The notes below the pieces were generated by a model. It was not told where the DNA came from. It saw nothing but the letters and a program-made list of their open reading frames with translations, and ran no database searches. A program made the position numbers and the translations under genes. Shown piece after piece: positions 16,266-24,980 of a DNA stretch of 64,000 bases. Position 1 is the stretch's first letter. Each line of letters begins with the position of its first letter. This DNA comes from Candidatus Babeliales bacterium (GTDB lineage: Bacteria > Babelota > Babeliae > Babelales > Vermiphilaceae), in assembly GCA_020050795.1 (NCBI GenBank), contig JAGVKD010000021.1, positions 1 to 64,000 on the forward strand, written 5' to 3'.

Positions 16266-18035
16266 CTATTGTGTTTTGCTGCCCTGGGGAGCGATTGCCT
16301 GCTTGAGTGCCATAAATTCTTTTAATATCGCCTGTACTCGCGGCTCATCCTGCGTATCTTTTGCATGAGCTAGCTGCAGCTTAACGTGATGCACCAAATG
16401 CTTCCAACGTTTTTTTTGTAATTGCAGTACAAGCTCTTGAAACTCCTGCTTTTCGATTGATTTCTCATGTTCAACAACAAGTTCATGAGCTAAATTTTGC
16501 AGGGCAGGTTCAAGGTTCTGTATGAGTCCGGAAAATTCAACCGATTTCTCGTCCCGTTTTGTCAGTAAGGCATCAATTATTTTGACAATCGGTTCGCTCA
16601 GGCATGTGCGTAGGAGCGAAACATTGGTTTCTCCAACCAAATTTGTATTATTGAGTATAGCAGCTCCAATCCTTTTTTCTAGTGAAGAAAGAACCACAAT
16701 CGCTTCCTGGTCGTCATTTTGGGCCGGTTGCTCTTCAGGAGCACTATTTCTTTTTTGGGGGGCGGCTTGCAGGAGCTCCCGTTTGAGCGATTCAAAGGGA
16801 ACATCGAAGGTGGTAGCCGCCTTTTGGAGCAACATATCCTGCTTGAGCGGATCCTCTATTGGTCGGATTATTTCAATTAATCTGCGTGCAGACTGTACCT
16901 TCTCATGGACTGTTTGTGAAGGCAACTCTTTCGACATTGAATCAATAAAAAAGACAAAAATATCTTGCGCATGCTCAATGGCAGGTTTCAGATCGTTGCC
17001 TGCAGCAAGGTATGAATCGGGATCCTGGCTGTTGGGCAATGAGATTACCTTGAGCTCCATGTGAGCTTGCCAACAAAGTTCAGTGAGTCGTAGCACTGCG
17101 TGATGACCTGCTTCGTCCCCATCATAGAGCACGTATAAATAGGGTGCCATGCGCGAAAGCTGCTTCAAGTGCGCAGCGGTGCATGCTGTTCCAAGGGTGG
17201 CCACGGTGTTAGTGTAGCCATACTGTGCCATAGCGATGCAGTCGGTGTAGCCCTCGACTAAAAAGGTGTAACCAGCTTGCTGGATTGCCTTTTTCGCTTG
17301 AGGCAAACCAAAGAGCAGCGAGCCTTTTATGAAATAATCATTTTCTCGTGAATTATAATATTTCGGACGCGTATCTTCCGGTTTGAATGTGCGTCCGCCA
17401 AAGCCACAAAAACGACCAATATGATCCCGAATAGGGAAAATTATCCGTTCTTCAAATGGTGAATAGATAACTTTTTTCCCCATCGCCAAAAAGTTGGTAT
17501 CAAGAAGATCATCCTGCAGAATGTTGAGCTGCTTCATGGCGTGCGTGAGCGCACGAATCGATTGCATTCCGCCTGGCATGTAGCCAACTGCAAAATCGTC
17601 GATGCTGGTGAGGGTAATATTTCGCTGGTGAAGATAATTGATAACCGATGGTGATTTTTTGAGCTCTTCGTGGCACCACAATGCAATCTGTTTGCAGATG
17701 GCAAAATAGGCTTCCTTCTTTTCCATGTTCTCTTCATGGTGCTCAAAAGCGATATCTTTTGGAATTTCTAAATTCTTTCGCTCGGCAAGCAATTGTGCTG
17801 CTTCAAGCTGTGAACAATTCTCCACTTTTGCCGTGAAGGAAATAACATCGCCACTCGTGTGGCACCCAAAGCAGTAAAAAATATCTTTGTGTGGACTAAC
17901 GGTGAAAGATGCCGTTTTTTCATGATGGAAAGGGCAACGAGCTTTCCAATAATTACCCGCTTTTCGGAGTGTGGTGTATTCGCTCACCACATCAAAAATA
18001 GAGACGTGTGATTTTATGAAACTAAAAAGATTCAT
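16266..18035 (-). CDS. dnaG: DNA primase DnaG
   Basis: A 589-residue primase that makes RNA primers at the replication fork. The N-terminal zinc finger is complete (Cys34, His37, Cys55, Cys58 in ARCPFHHEKTASF and YCFGCHTSGD). The RNA-polymerase core follows (about 110-370) with the TOPRIM Glu in LVEGYTDCIAMAQYG (Glu261) and the metal-binding DGD at 305-307. The C-terminal helical DnaB-interaction part is divergent. The ATG overlaps the lgt stop by 4 nt, so translation is coupled; rpoD follows. Length is normal for the family. Confidence 0.98.
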   Translation of the reverse strand: MNLFSFIKSHVSIFDVVSEYTTLRKAGNYWKARCPFHHEKTASFTVSPHKDIFYCFGCHTSGDVISFTAKVENCSQLEAAQLLAERKNLEIPKDIAFEHHEENMEKKEAYFAICKQIALWCHEELKKSPSVINYLHQRNITLTSIDDFAVGYMPGGMQSIRALTHAMKQLNILQDDLLDTNFLAMGKKVIYSPFEERIIFPIRDHIGRFCGFGGRTFKPEDTRPKYYNSRENDYFIKGSLLFGLPQAKKAIQQAGYTFLVEGYTDCIAMAQYGYTNTVATLGTACTAAHLKQLSRMAPYLYVLYDGDEAGHHAVLRLTELCWQAHMELKVISLPNSQDPDSYLAAGNDLKPAIEHAQDIFVFFIDSMSKELPSQTVHEKVQSARRLIEIIRPIEDPLKQDMLLQKAATTFDVPFESLKRELLQAAPQKRNSAPEEQPAQNDDQEAIVVLSSLEKRIGAAILNNTNLVGETNVSLLRTCLSEPIVKIIDALLTKRDEKSVEFSGLIQNLEPALQNLAHELVVEHEKSIEKQEFQELVLQLQKKRWKHLVHHVKLQLAHAKDTQDEPRVQAILKEFMALKQAIAPQGSKTQ

Positions 18036-18811
18036 GAAGAAGTACCGTCTCGCCTAATGAAGAAAAATCCAATCAGTGCGCCTGCAACAATCATCAGGGC
18101 AATAATCTGATTCGTTGAAAATAAATGGTATGGATCGAAAGGGAAAAACGCCTGGTCTGCGCGCCAAAAATCAGTTACAAATCGTTCTGCGCCGATAAGC
18201 ACGAGGTATGAGCAGAGAATTTCGCCAGGCCTGGTGAATATTTTTTGAAGGAAAAAATAGAGCACAATAAAGATAACAAGGAGCGAGAAGGCGCTATAAA
18301 GTTGTGCCGGATGAATGCACTGATTGAGCGGTGCGCTTGATAGTTCGTCGGTGTAGACCACGCCCCACGAATATTCAGTAACTCGTCCATAACAGCACCC
18401 AGCAAAAAAGCAGCCTACACGGGCAATCGATTGCAAGAAGGGTGCATGCAGGGCGATTAAATCAAAAAATCTTAAAATTGGTATGCCTGCGCGATAGAGA
18501 TAGAGGGGTAAAACGGCCAGAATACCAAGGATGCCACCAAGTAGAGAAAGTCCGCCTTCCCAGAAAGCCCAGACATCGCTCATTGAACGAATATGTTCTG
18601 GTTCAGTGAGTACAAAAAAAAGCCTTCCGCCAACGAGCGCAGAGATCATGCACAGCAATATAATTTCAGTAAATCGATCATCCAGTTTGAGTTCTTTAAA
18701 CCAGGGATGCTGTCTGACCAAATAGATGGTTATGAACAGACCGATGGCAATAGCCAAGCCGTAGCTATGAATGGCGAATGGGCCATAGAGTGGCAACAAA
18801 ACGCGACGCAT
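18032..18811 (-). CDS. lgt: Prolipoprotein diacylglyceryl transferase Lgt
   Basis: A 259-residue integral membrane enzyme that transfers diacylglycerol from phosphatidylglycerol to the lipobox Cys of prelipoproteins, the first step of lipoprotein maturation. Recognisable blocks: PFAIHSYGLAIAIG, LVGGRLFFVL (60-68), FWEGGLSLLGG, the Lgt signature region RVGCFFAGCCYGR (131-143), and HPAQLYSA. Several membrane helices are evident. AATGGAGC lies upstream of the ATG. It is the first gene of the leftward lgt-dnaG-rpoD-corC unit; lspA, the next enzyme in the pathway, is at 45590. Confidence 0.97.
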   Translation of the reverse strand: MRRVLLPLYGPFAIHSYGLAIAIGLFITIYLVRQHPWFKELKLDDRFTEIILLCMISALVGGRLFFVLTEPEHIRSMSDVWAFWEGGLSLLGGILGILAVLPLYLYRAGIPILRFFDLIALHAPFLQSIARVGCFFAGCCYGRVTEYSWGVVYTDELSSAPLNQCIHPAQLYSAFSLLVIFIVLYFFLQKIFTRPGEILCSYLVLIGAERFVTDFWRADQAFFPFDPYHLFSTNQIIALMIVAGALIGFFFIRRDGTSS

Positions 18812-18867
18812 GCAAGCTCCATTTGTGTAGCATTGTTACTGGGGATCGATTACTTAGGTTGTTTTCA

Positions 18868-18873
18868 AGTATA
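18868..18873 (-). promoter_or_regulatory. Extended -10 promoter for the lgt operon
   Basis: On the minus strand TGTGTATACT gives a TGn-TATACT extended -10 box about 57 nt upstream of the lgt ATG. No convincing -35 is seen, which extended -10 promoters tolerate. Confidence 0.5.
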
Positions 18874-18898
18874 CACAATTTTTATGAAGCTCTATCAT

Positions 18899-19351
18899 TC
18901 ATTTTTTTGTTCGTTTTTTCTGCACAGCCTTTGTATCTAAATCACCGCTACTTTCAAGGCTAATTTCGGGTGATACTTTCTCAGCATTTGTAGCATTTAT
19001 GCGCTCTGTTTTATTGTCCCAACCATTGAATCCAATCGATACAGTATCAGTGGCACCCGTCTCGTTTGCCACTTTGAACTCAACCTGCTTGGTGCCAGTG
19101 CGAGTTCCTATGGCGGTTTTCCATACATAGTCATATTGCACCACAAGGCGAGAATCATTTACCGTGGCTGTTTTGCCCGGTTCGATTGTCTTGCCATTGA
19201 CCCGGAGATTGAATTCTTTCGGGTAGTGAGTAGAGAAAAATTTATAGTAGCCAAGATCTTTACGTTTGATTCCGTTTTGCACCGTGATGGGTTGCGCGCT
19301 TAGATTGCCAGCTAGGGCCATACCTATGACAAGTAGTATTCCGTGTTTCAT
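18899..19351 (-). CDS. Exported protein, probably a beta-sandwich
   Basis: A 150-residue protein with signal peptide (residues 1-19, ending GNLSAQ). The mature part is rich in beta-forming segments (EFNLRVNGKTIEPGKTATV, RLVVQYDYVW, TDTVSIGFNGWDN) and ends with a Lys/Arg tail (KAVQKKRTKK). The ATG at 19351 has GGGAG 6 nt upstream; the TTG two codons earlier is less likely. Possible immunoglobulin-like or carbohydrate-binding fold by appearance only. No family recognised. It is transcribed toward the lgt operon with a 87-nt gap holding the lgt promoter. Confidence 0.7.
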   Translation of the reverse strand: MKHGILLVIGMALAGNLSAQPITVQNGIKRKDLGYYKFFSTHYPKEFNLRVNGKTIEPGKTATVNDSRLVVQYDYVWKTAIGTRTGTKQVEFKVANETGATDTVSIGFNGWDNKTERINATNAEKVSPEISLESSGDLDTKAVQKKRTKK

Positions 19352-19523
19352 TGCCAACTCCCTTTAAAAATCCTCTTTACCCCAGGATAGCAAGACGGCT
19401 TTCTTGGGGTAAAGATATTTTCATTTAGAAATTTTCACCCGGGGTGGGGTTATAGGTTTTTCGTGAGCCAAAGATAACCTATTGCCAGAACTACCAGGGG
19501 CCTCATTTAATGGACACGGCCTG

Positions 19524-19551
19524 TTGACTAGTTTTCTATTTGTAATAAGCT
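19524..19551 (+). promoter_or_regulatory. Promoter of the TTGA-N16/17-TAAGCT type
   Basis: TTGACT, 16-nt spacer (containing TTTTCTATTTG), TAAGCT. The same arrangement and spacer core appear at 28466, 29783 and less clearly 29328, each before an exported-protein gene. Confidence 0.6.
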
Positions 19552-19617
19552 TGTTAATGAAGGGTATAAGAAAATGAAGCAACACCAGGGTTAAAGGATC
19601 ATTCTTAAGGGGGATTT

Positions 19618-20082
19618 ATGAAAAAGTTATTTAAAATATTATCACTTGGATTGACGACTTCTATAGCTCTTTCTTCAGTTCCTGCGCAAGCGGTTGAACT
19701 TGGGGATACTGCTAAGACATTCGTACGTGGTACTAAGGCTGCAGCCAGAGGTTTGGCTGAGGTTTGTGCTACTGCTTATGAGAATGCCCATGTGCTTCGA
19801 TTAATTGCGATTTCCGGCTTGGCTGGTATCGGTGCCTATGCTACGTTTACAAAATTGAATAAATCGTTTCAAAAAGAACATCAGCCAAAAGGTTTTGTAC
19901 AGACGGTGGTCTATGGTGCTGAGGCTGGTACGCGTCGAGCGGCTACTGGTGCCTTGATTCTGGCTTCCTTGCTAGGATTCGAGTTTATTAGACGTGGTTT
20001 TGTCGCAGAACTTGATGCGAATGATGCAGCGGTAACACTTGCAAAAACCATTGCGGATAATGCATATAGAAGCGGATTATAA
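19618..20082 (+). CDS. Exported/membrane protein
   Basis: A 154-residue protein with a textbook signal peptide ending VPAQA at residue 26. Two further hydrophobic segments (LIAISGLAGIGAYATF and ATGALILASLLGFEF) follow, so the product is probably an inner-membrane protein with periplasmic and cytoplasmic loops. AAGGGGG lies 6 nt upstream of the ATG. It has its own promoter at 19524 and a terminator at 20101, and so is monocistronic. The TM plus small-residue pattern resembles that of the protein at 28535, which has the same promoter type. Function unknown. Confidence 0.72.
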   Translation: MKKLFKILSLGLTTSIALSSVPAQAVELGDTAKTFVRGTKAAARGLAEVCATAYENAHVLRLIAISGLAGIGAYATFTKLNKSFQKEHQPKGFVQTVVYGAEAGTRRAATGALILASLLGFEFIRRGFVAELDANDAAVTLAKTIADNAYRSGL

Positions 20083-20100
20083 GTAGAAGTTTAAGAAACT

Positions 20101-20133
20101 AAAAAGCTCGTGAGAAATCACGAGCTTTTTTTG
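20101..20133. terminator. Bidirectional terminator
   Basis: Twelve-base perfect stem AAAAAGCTCGTG / CACGAGCTTTTT with 6-nt loop, between the convergent stops at 20082 and 20139. Confidence 0.95.
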
Positions 20134-20138
20134 TGCTT

Positions 20139-21959
20139 TTAAGGGGTGCTTATTTTCCCAGTTTCCTGCTTCTTAATCTTGAAGATTAGCAGGGTGATAG
20201 CTGCTGGGGTCATACCTGGAAGCAGGGCCGCATCAGCAATCGTGGCAGGACGGTATTTATTGAGCTTCTGCTGCAATTCCTTTGATAGTCCGGGTAAAGC
20301 ATCAAAAACCAGAGAATCGGGGATCCTGAGGGCTTTATGCTGCTCTCTGCGCTTGATTTCCAGCCGCTCCCGTTCGATATAGGGTTCATAGCGTAATTCA
20401 GCGTGGATAATCAGGGCAGCCCGTTCTGAGTGAGGTTTGCCCGTTATGGCCTCAAGCTCTTCTCGAGAGCCGAGATCGACACTCCAGCGACGCTTGATTT
20501 CAGCATGTTCTTTAGCCGTTCTCAACAAGGCAATCGTTTCTTCAATCAGTGCTTTTTCAGCACAAAAATCTGCATATAATGTTTCATCAATAAGACCCAG
20601 CTCATAAGCACGAGGCATAAGGCGAATAAAGACGTTATCTTGACGTAGGAGCAAACGTCGTTCTGCGCGAGAGGTAAACATGCGGTATGGTTCATCCACG
20701 CCCATAGTAACCAGGTCATCGATCATAACGCCGATATAGCTCTCATCCCGTTCAAGAATAAATGGTTCTTTATTGTGTGCTTTTTGATGGGCATTAATAC
20801 CCGCCAAAAGACCTTGGCCCGCTGCTTCTTCATAGCCGGTGGTGCCATTGATCTGGCCAGCCAGAAAGAGGCCAGGGATCGTTTCCACTTCAAGGGTTAA
20901 ATTCAGCTGATTGGGCAATACAAAGTCATATTCAACTGCATAGCCTGGTTTTGCAATAATGGCATTCTCAAAGCCCTTAATGCTGCGCACATAGGCAAGC
21001 TGCACATCTTCAGGCAATGAGGTTGAAATACCATTTGGATAGATCTCATCAGTATTGGCCCCTTCAGGCTCAACAAACACATGATGAGAGTTCTTATCAG
21101 GAAAGCGACCAATCTTATCTTCGATTGAAGGGCAATAGCGGGGGCCTATCCCTGAAATGTTGCCATTATACATGGCAGATTGGTGCAGGTTATCAGCAAT
21201 AATTTTATGGGTATTTTCATTAGTATGAGCAATAAAGCAGTCATGAGAGTTTTCAACGGTATGGGGATAAAACTCAAACAAGTAGTTGAGCTTATCAGCT
21301 TCCTGATGCTCTAGCTGTGAAAAATCGAGGCTTGAACGCAATAGGCGGGGTGGGGTCCCTGTTTTGAGGCGCCCGAGCTTGAGGCCAGACCGGTTCAAAA
21401 AGAGTGAAAGTCCGGTTACCGCTTGCTCGCCACGCCGTCCAGCGGCCTGGTTGAATTTTCCGATGTGAATTTTGCCGTTTAAAAAGGTCCCAGTCGTAAG
21501 AATAACGGTAGGAGCGGTTAATTGCTCGCCTTCCTTGGTAACCACGCCTAGAACGCGATTTTGACCGTCTAGAAGGATATCCTCAGCGGTAGTGCCCAAA
21601 AGGGTCAGGTTAGGGAGCTTTTTCAGGGTGGCTACGGCAAGCTCATTATAGGCGTATTTATCGATTTGAAGTCTCAAGCCTTGGACTGCGGGTCCTTTGC
21701 TTGTATTGAGCATGCGTGCCTGCAGGTATGTTTTTGTGCATAACCTGGGCATTAAGCCGCCAAGGGCGCTTATTTCAAACACAATATGCCCCTTGCCTAC
21801 ACCCCCGACAGCAGGGTTGCATGGCATAAGGCCAATTTTTTCGATATCGAGCGTGATCAAGAGAGTTTTTGATCCCAGTTTTGCTGCTGCGTGTGCTGCT
21901 TCAATTCCGGCATGACCACCGCCAACAACAATGACATCATAATGGTGTGTTTTATTCAT
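20139..21959 (-). CDS. mnmG: tRNA uridine-5-carboxymethylaminomethyl modification enzyme MnmG (GidA)
   Basis: A 606-residue FAD enzyme that, with the GTPase MnmE, modifies U34 of several tRNAs. The N-terminus carries the dinucleotide fold VIVVGGGHAGIEAAHAAAKLG and the family signature GLMPCNPAVGGVGKGH. Other hallmarks are GLRLQIDKYAYN, TGTFLNGKIHIG, PRYCPSIEDKI, EGANTDEIYPNG, the conserved GYEEAAGQGL and the C-terminal helical domain that binds MnmE. Length is slightly short of the usual 620-630 but nothing essential is missing. mnmE is not in the window. No Shine-Dalgarno is evident. Confidence 0.98.
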   Translation of the reverse strand: MNKTHHYDVIVVGGGHAGIEAAHAAAKLGSKTLLITLDIEKIGLMPCNPAVGGVGKGHIVFEISALGGLMPRLCTKTYLQARMLNTSKGPAVQGLRLQIDKYAYNELAVATLKKLPNLTLLGTTAEDILLDGQNRVLGVVTKEGEQLTAPTVILTTGTFLNGKIHIGKFNQAAGRRGEQAVTGLSLFLNRSGLKLGRLKTGTPPRLLRSSLDFSQLEHQEADKLNYLFEFYPHTVENSHDCFIAHTNENTHKIIADNLHQSAMYNGNISGIGPRYCPSIEDKIGRFPDKNSHHVFVEPEGANTDEIYPNGISTSLPEDVQLAYVRSIKGFENAIIAKPGYAVEYDFVLPNQLNLTLEVETIPGLFLAGQINGTTGYEEAAGQGLLAGINAHQKAHNKEPFILERDESYIGVMIDDLVTMGVDEPYRMFTSRAERRLLLRQDNVFIRLMPRAYELGLIDETLYADFCAEKALIEETIALLRTAKEHAEIKRRWSVDLGSREELEAITGKPHSERAALIIHAELRYEPYIERERLEIKRREQHKALRIPDSLVFDALPGLSKELQQKLNKYRPATIADAALLPGMTPAAITLLIFKIKKQETGKISTP

Positions 21960-21983
21960 AACGCTTTATAGGTTGCTGAAAAC

Positions 21984-22015
21984 AATTAAAAACAGGGCGC
22001 ATTACGCGCCCCGTC
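21984..22015 (-). terminator. Terminator of the gene at 22042
   Basis: Stem around GGGCGC ATTAC GCGCCC; on the minus strand the hairpin is followed by TTTTTAATT. Confidence 0.75.
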
Positions 22016-22041
22016 CTTTATTTTCAGTATCACAGATCTTG

Positions 22042-22701
22042 CTATGCTTTGCAACGAAGTCTCAGGACGTTAAGTATCTGAGCGTGGGAAAGGCAGCCAT
22101 CTTTTGTCAGCTCGCCCAATTGCGCTTGCAGCTCCTGAATTTTGATGATAATTGGCTTGTAGCCAGGCGTTGCTCTCATGGTTTCAATAAGAGCATTGAG
22201 TGACTGAGAAAAGGCATCAAATTTCCTACTTATTTCAATTTTCAGATTTCTTAATCGTAAGCCAACCAAAAGTGCAGTGCCCCCCTGATTTGCGCGCAGG
22301 ACAGTGCGGGTATAATCCATTATATTTGCCATTTCGTGCAGCAGAGCATTAGTTTGCTGTACCGGCTTATAGTTCACATTATGCTTATCTAGAGAGGCGA
22401 GAAGGGCTTCTATGGGAATGAATGTACAGGCTTTTGCCTCTGCATAGGTCTGATCAAAATCATCAACATGATCCGAGAAGCGGCGCGTATCGGTTGGCGA
22501 TAAGAAGGTGGCAAAGTTTTTAGCCAACTTCTGTGTGGAATTTGTAAGTGCATCTAATATTTCATCCAGCTTCTGAATGGTCTGCGCTGTGTGAGAGTCG
22601 GCATTGATAGTTTGCATTGATAGTATTGGCATCATTACTACGGGTGTAATCAGTCTCAGGAATGTGGCGCATGTAAAATTTTTTATGATAGAGCGCTTCA
22701 T
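22042..22701 (-). CDS. Exported helical protein, paired family (member 1)
   Basis: A 219-residue protein with an N-terminal export signal (about residues 10-35, ending INA). It is paralogous to the next gene along its length: F-(L/V)-SP-(T/A)-D-x-R, HVDDF-(D/E)-Q, IP-(I/M)-(E/D)-(A/T)-LLAS, YKPV-QT, MDF/Y-x-(R/Q)-(T/K)-xLRANQG, (T/K)-TPGY and a C-terminal LRxRCKA. The whole mature part looks alpha-helical. GGAAGG lies about 7 nt upstream. Both copies end in a basic RCK tail. Function unknown; separate terminators behind each copy allow independent expression levels. Confidence 0.75.
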   Translation of the reverse strand: MKRSIIKNFTCATFLRLITPVVMMPILSMQTINADSHTAQTIQKLDEILDALTNSTQKLAKNFATFLSPTDTRRFSDHVDDFDQTYAEAKACTFIPIEALLASLDKHNVNYKPVQQTNALLHEMANIMDYTRTVLRANQGGTALLVGLRLRNLKIEISRKFDAFSQSLNALIETMRATPGYKPIIIKIQELQAQLGELTKDGCLSHAQILNVLRLRCKA

Positions 22702-22846
22702 AGATAACCTTCCAGCGTTAGATATTTCTAATCAATAAAATCACTGTTAGATCACTATACTGTCTATGGTGATACCTTGAATAGAAAATGGGACAATAGA
22801 ATGATTTGGCCGAATTAAATTGCGGCGCCTGTAGATGAGACAAACA

Positions 22847-22875
22847 AAACGGGACGTATAATACGCCCCGTTTTT
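22847..22875 (-). terminator. Terminator of the gene at 22900
   Basis: Stem AAACGGG, one mismatch, CGTA / TACG, CCCGTTT with a 3-nt loop; flanked by T/A runs. Confidence 0.9.
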
Positions 22876-22899
22876 AATATCGTAATTTAAGAGATCAGA

Positions 22900-23577
22900 T
22901 TATTGCTTACAACGTTGTTTAATAACGCCAAGCATTTTAAACTGCTGAGCCATAGACATACCTTCGTCTTTCAAGAGCTCTCTCAATTCAACCTGAAGGG
23001 CTGTAACCTTGAGGGCAAGCTCATAATAGCCAGGTGTCGTCTTCATAGTTTCAGACAGCACAGCAAGTGCAACAAACACTTCTTGCAATTTCTCACGCGC
23101 AGTCGCTTTCATAGCGATCAGCTTTTTACCAAGCGCCGTAGGGTTTGTTACCCCTTGGTTTGCACGCAATGTTTTCTGGATAAAATCCATAATATGACCC
23201 ATTTTGTGCAATACCGTATGCGTTTGGAGCACTGGTTTATAGTCAGCGCTTTCCTTAGCTACAGAAGCAAGAAGGGTATCCATAGGGATCAATAAGTCAC
23301 GTTTCGCCGCTAGGTAACACTGCTCAAAGTCATCAACGTGGGCAGCATAAGGGCGTTTATCGGCAGGGGATACGAAAGCGGTCATTTTTTCAGACAACTC
23401 CATCGCATAACCCTGACCCAAGCAGAAGAACTCATCAAGTTTTTCTGTGATGCAGGATGTTTCTACTGATTGAGCATGTATAGTTTGAATAGATAAAGCC
23501 GGCACTACGACTGCTACGGGTGTAGCAAACATAAGTAGTGTGGCCAATGTGAATTTTTTAGTAGTATAGTTCTTCAT
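22900..23577 (-). CDS. Exported helical protein, paired family (member 2)
   Basis: A 225-residue paralog of the gene at 22042, with the same order of blocks (FVSPADKRPYAAHVDDFEQ, IPMDTLLASV, YKPVLQTHTVLHKMGHIMDF, LRANQG, MKTTPGYYELALKV, KQRCKQ). The export signal spans roughly residues 10-37 and ends IHAQS. GGGAGG is upstream. Two Cys near the mature N-terminus (SCITEKLDEFFCLG) are absent from the paralog. A 198-nt gap separates the two genes and holds the terminator of this one. No known family. Confidence 0.75.
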   Translation of the reverse strand: MKNYTTKKFTLATLLMFATPVAVVVPALSIQTIHAQSVETSCITEKLDEFFCLGQGYAMELSEKMTAFVSPADKRPYAAHVDDFEQCYLAAKRDLLIPMDTLLASVAKESADYKPVLQTHTVLHKMGHIMDFIQKTLRANQGVTNPTALGKKLIAMKATAREKLQEVFVALAVLSETMKTTPGYYELALKVTALQVELRELLKDEGMSMAQQFKMLGVIKQRCKQ

Positions 23578-23796
23578 AAAATCAAACCTCCCATTAGGGT
23601 TAGTTAGTTATCTAGGTTGTAAAAATCCCTTTTTTTGGCTCACTATCAGTCTACTTGATATGGAAGATAGGGCAAAAGGGGTGCCAATAGGTTGATTTAG
23701 TCGCATTATCCCGTTATCTTCAATGAATCAAAGGACGAATGCAAAAGACTATTAAGCGTATAAAAAACACCTTAAACTACCCTTTTTTGGATCCCA

Positions 23797-24861
23797 ATGC
23801 TCTACCATATATCCTCCTATCTTCAACCCTATGTTCCTGCATTGAATGTGGTTCACTATGTGAGCTTTCGGGCAATAGCCTCATTATTGAGTACTTTGTG
23901 CTTCTCTTTCGCCTTTGGAAACTGGTTTATTCTCCACTCCCAACGATTCTTTCGTTCAAAATCGCGGGAATTCACCCCAGAGACCCATCGCATGAAAGAC
24001 AACCTTCCTACCATGGGGGGCCTGTTTATTCTTTGTGCCGTGACGCTCAATATGCTTCTTTGGTGTGATCTGACCCAACCGAGAGTGTGGCTTCTTCTAG
24101 TCTGCTTGCTTGGCTTTGGTGCTATCGGGGCCTGGGATGATTGGGGTAAAATTACCCGCAAAAAGGGCATTTCTGCCCGGCTCAAATTCTGGCTGCAAGT
24201 TTCGGTGGCCCTAATAGTAACGGTGGGGTGGCTCTATTTTACTGGAGCGCCAACAACCGTGTCCCTACCATTCCTGAAGAACATTCAGCCGAATCTCGGT
24301 ATTTTCTTCATCGCCTGGGCCATATTTTTGCTCGTAGCGACAAGTAATGCGGTTAACCTAACCGATGGCCTAGATGGGCTAGCTATTGGGTCCCTGATAC
24401 TCAATTTTGGCACTTTCGCGCTTATTGCCTATGTAGCGGGTCATAGTGTCCTAGCGGCCTACCTGCAGATTCCCTGGGCCGAAACGGCTGAACTGGCCGT
24501 GGCAACCTCAATCTTGATGGGAGCCTCCCTGGGCTTTCTCTGGTATAACACCTATCCTGCCCAAATTTTCATGGGGGATGTTGGTTCGCTGGCCTTGGGT
24601 GCTGGATTGGCCTTCATTGCTTTAATGACCAAACAGGAGCTGCTTCTGGCTATTTCAGGCGGACTCTTCGCGCTTGAGACGGCATCAGTAATATTGCAGG
24701 TTCTATCCTTCAAATATCGTGGTAAACGCATGTTTAAGATGGCCCCCATTCATCATCACTTTGAATTGCTCGGTTGGCCTGAATCGAAGATTACGGTCAG
24801 ATTTGGCATTATCTCTTTTATCCTCTGCCTGCTTGCCCTGATCACCTTGAAATTGCGATAG
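23797..24861 (+). CDS. mraY: Phospho-N-acetylmuramoyl-pentapeptide-transferase MraY
   Basis: A 354-residue integral membrane enzyme that makes lipid I from undecaprenyl phosphate and UDP-MurNAc-pentapeptide. All family blocks are present: KDNLPTMGGLFIL, the catalytic Asp region GAWDDWGKI, NAVNLTDGLDGLAIG, FMGDVGSLALGAGLAFIAL, and the His-rich MAPIHHHFELLGWPESKI. About ten membrane helices are visible. It stands alone, away from the usual mur cluster, between minus-strand exported genes and a terminator, which is typical of reduced genomes. With murB, glmU and mreB it shows that peptidoglycan synthesis is retained. Confidence 0.98.
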   Translation: MLYHISSYLQPYVPALNVVHYVSFRAIASLLSTLCFSFAFGNWFILHSQRFFRSKSREFTPETHRMKDNLPTMGGLFILCAVTLNMLLWCDLTQPRVWLLLVCLLGFGAIGAWDDWGKITRKKGISARLKFWLQVSVALIVTVGWLYFTGAPTTVSLPFLKNIQPNLGIFFIAWAIFLLVATSNAVNLTDGLDGLAIGSLILNFGTFALIAYVAGHSVLAAYLQIPWAETAELAVATSILMGASLGFLWYNTYPAQIFMGDVGSLALGAGLAFIALMTKQELLLAISGGLFALETASVILQVLSFKYRGKRMFKMAPIHHHFELLGWPESKITVRFGIISFILCLLALITLKLR

Positions 24862-24887
24862 AAAGTTCATCTAGTAGTTTAAAATAG

Positions 24888-24915
24888 AAAGGGTCCCAAT
24901 TCGGGGCCCTTTTTC
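24888..24915 (+). terminator. Terminator of mraY
   Basis: Stem AAAGGG, G-T wobble, CCC / GGG, CCCTTT with loop AATTC, followed by TTTTTC. Confidence 0.9.
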
Positions 24916-24980
24916 ATTGCCGGCATGCATCCACATTCTCTAGGCTGAGATTGGGTAGACAATAAAAAAGGAAAGTTCTG

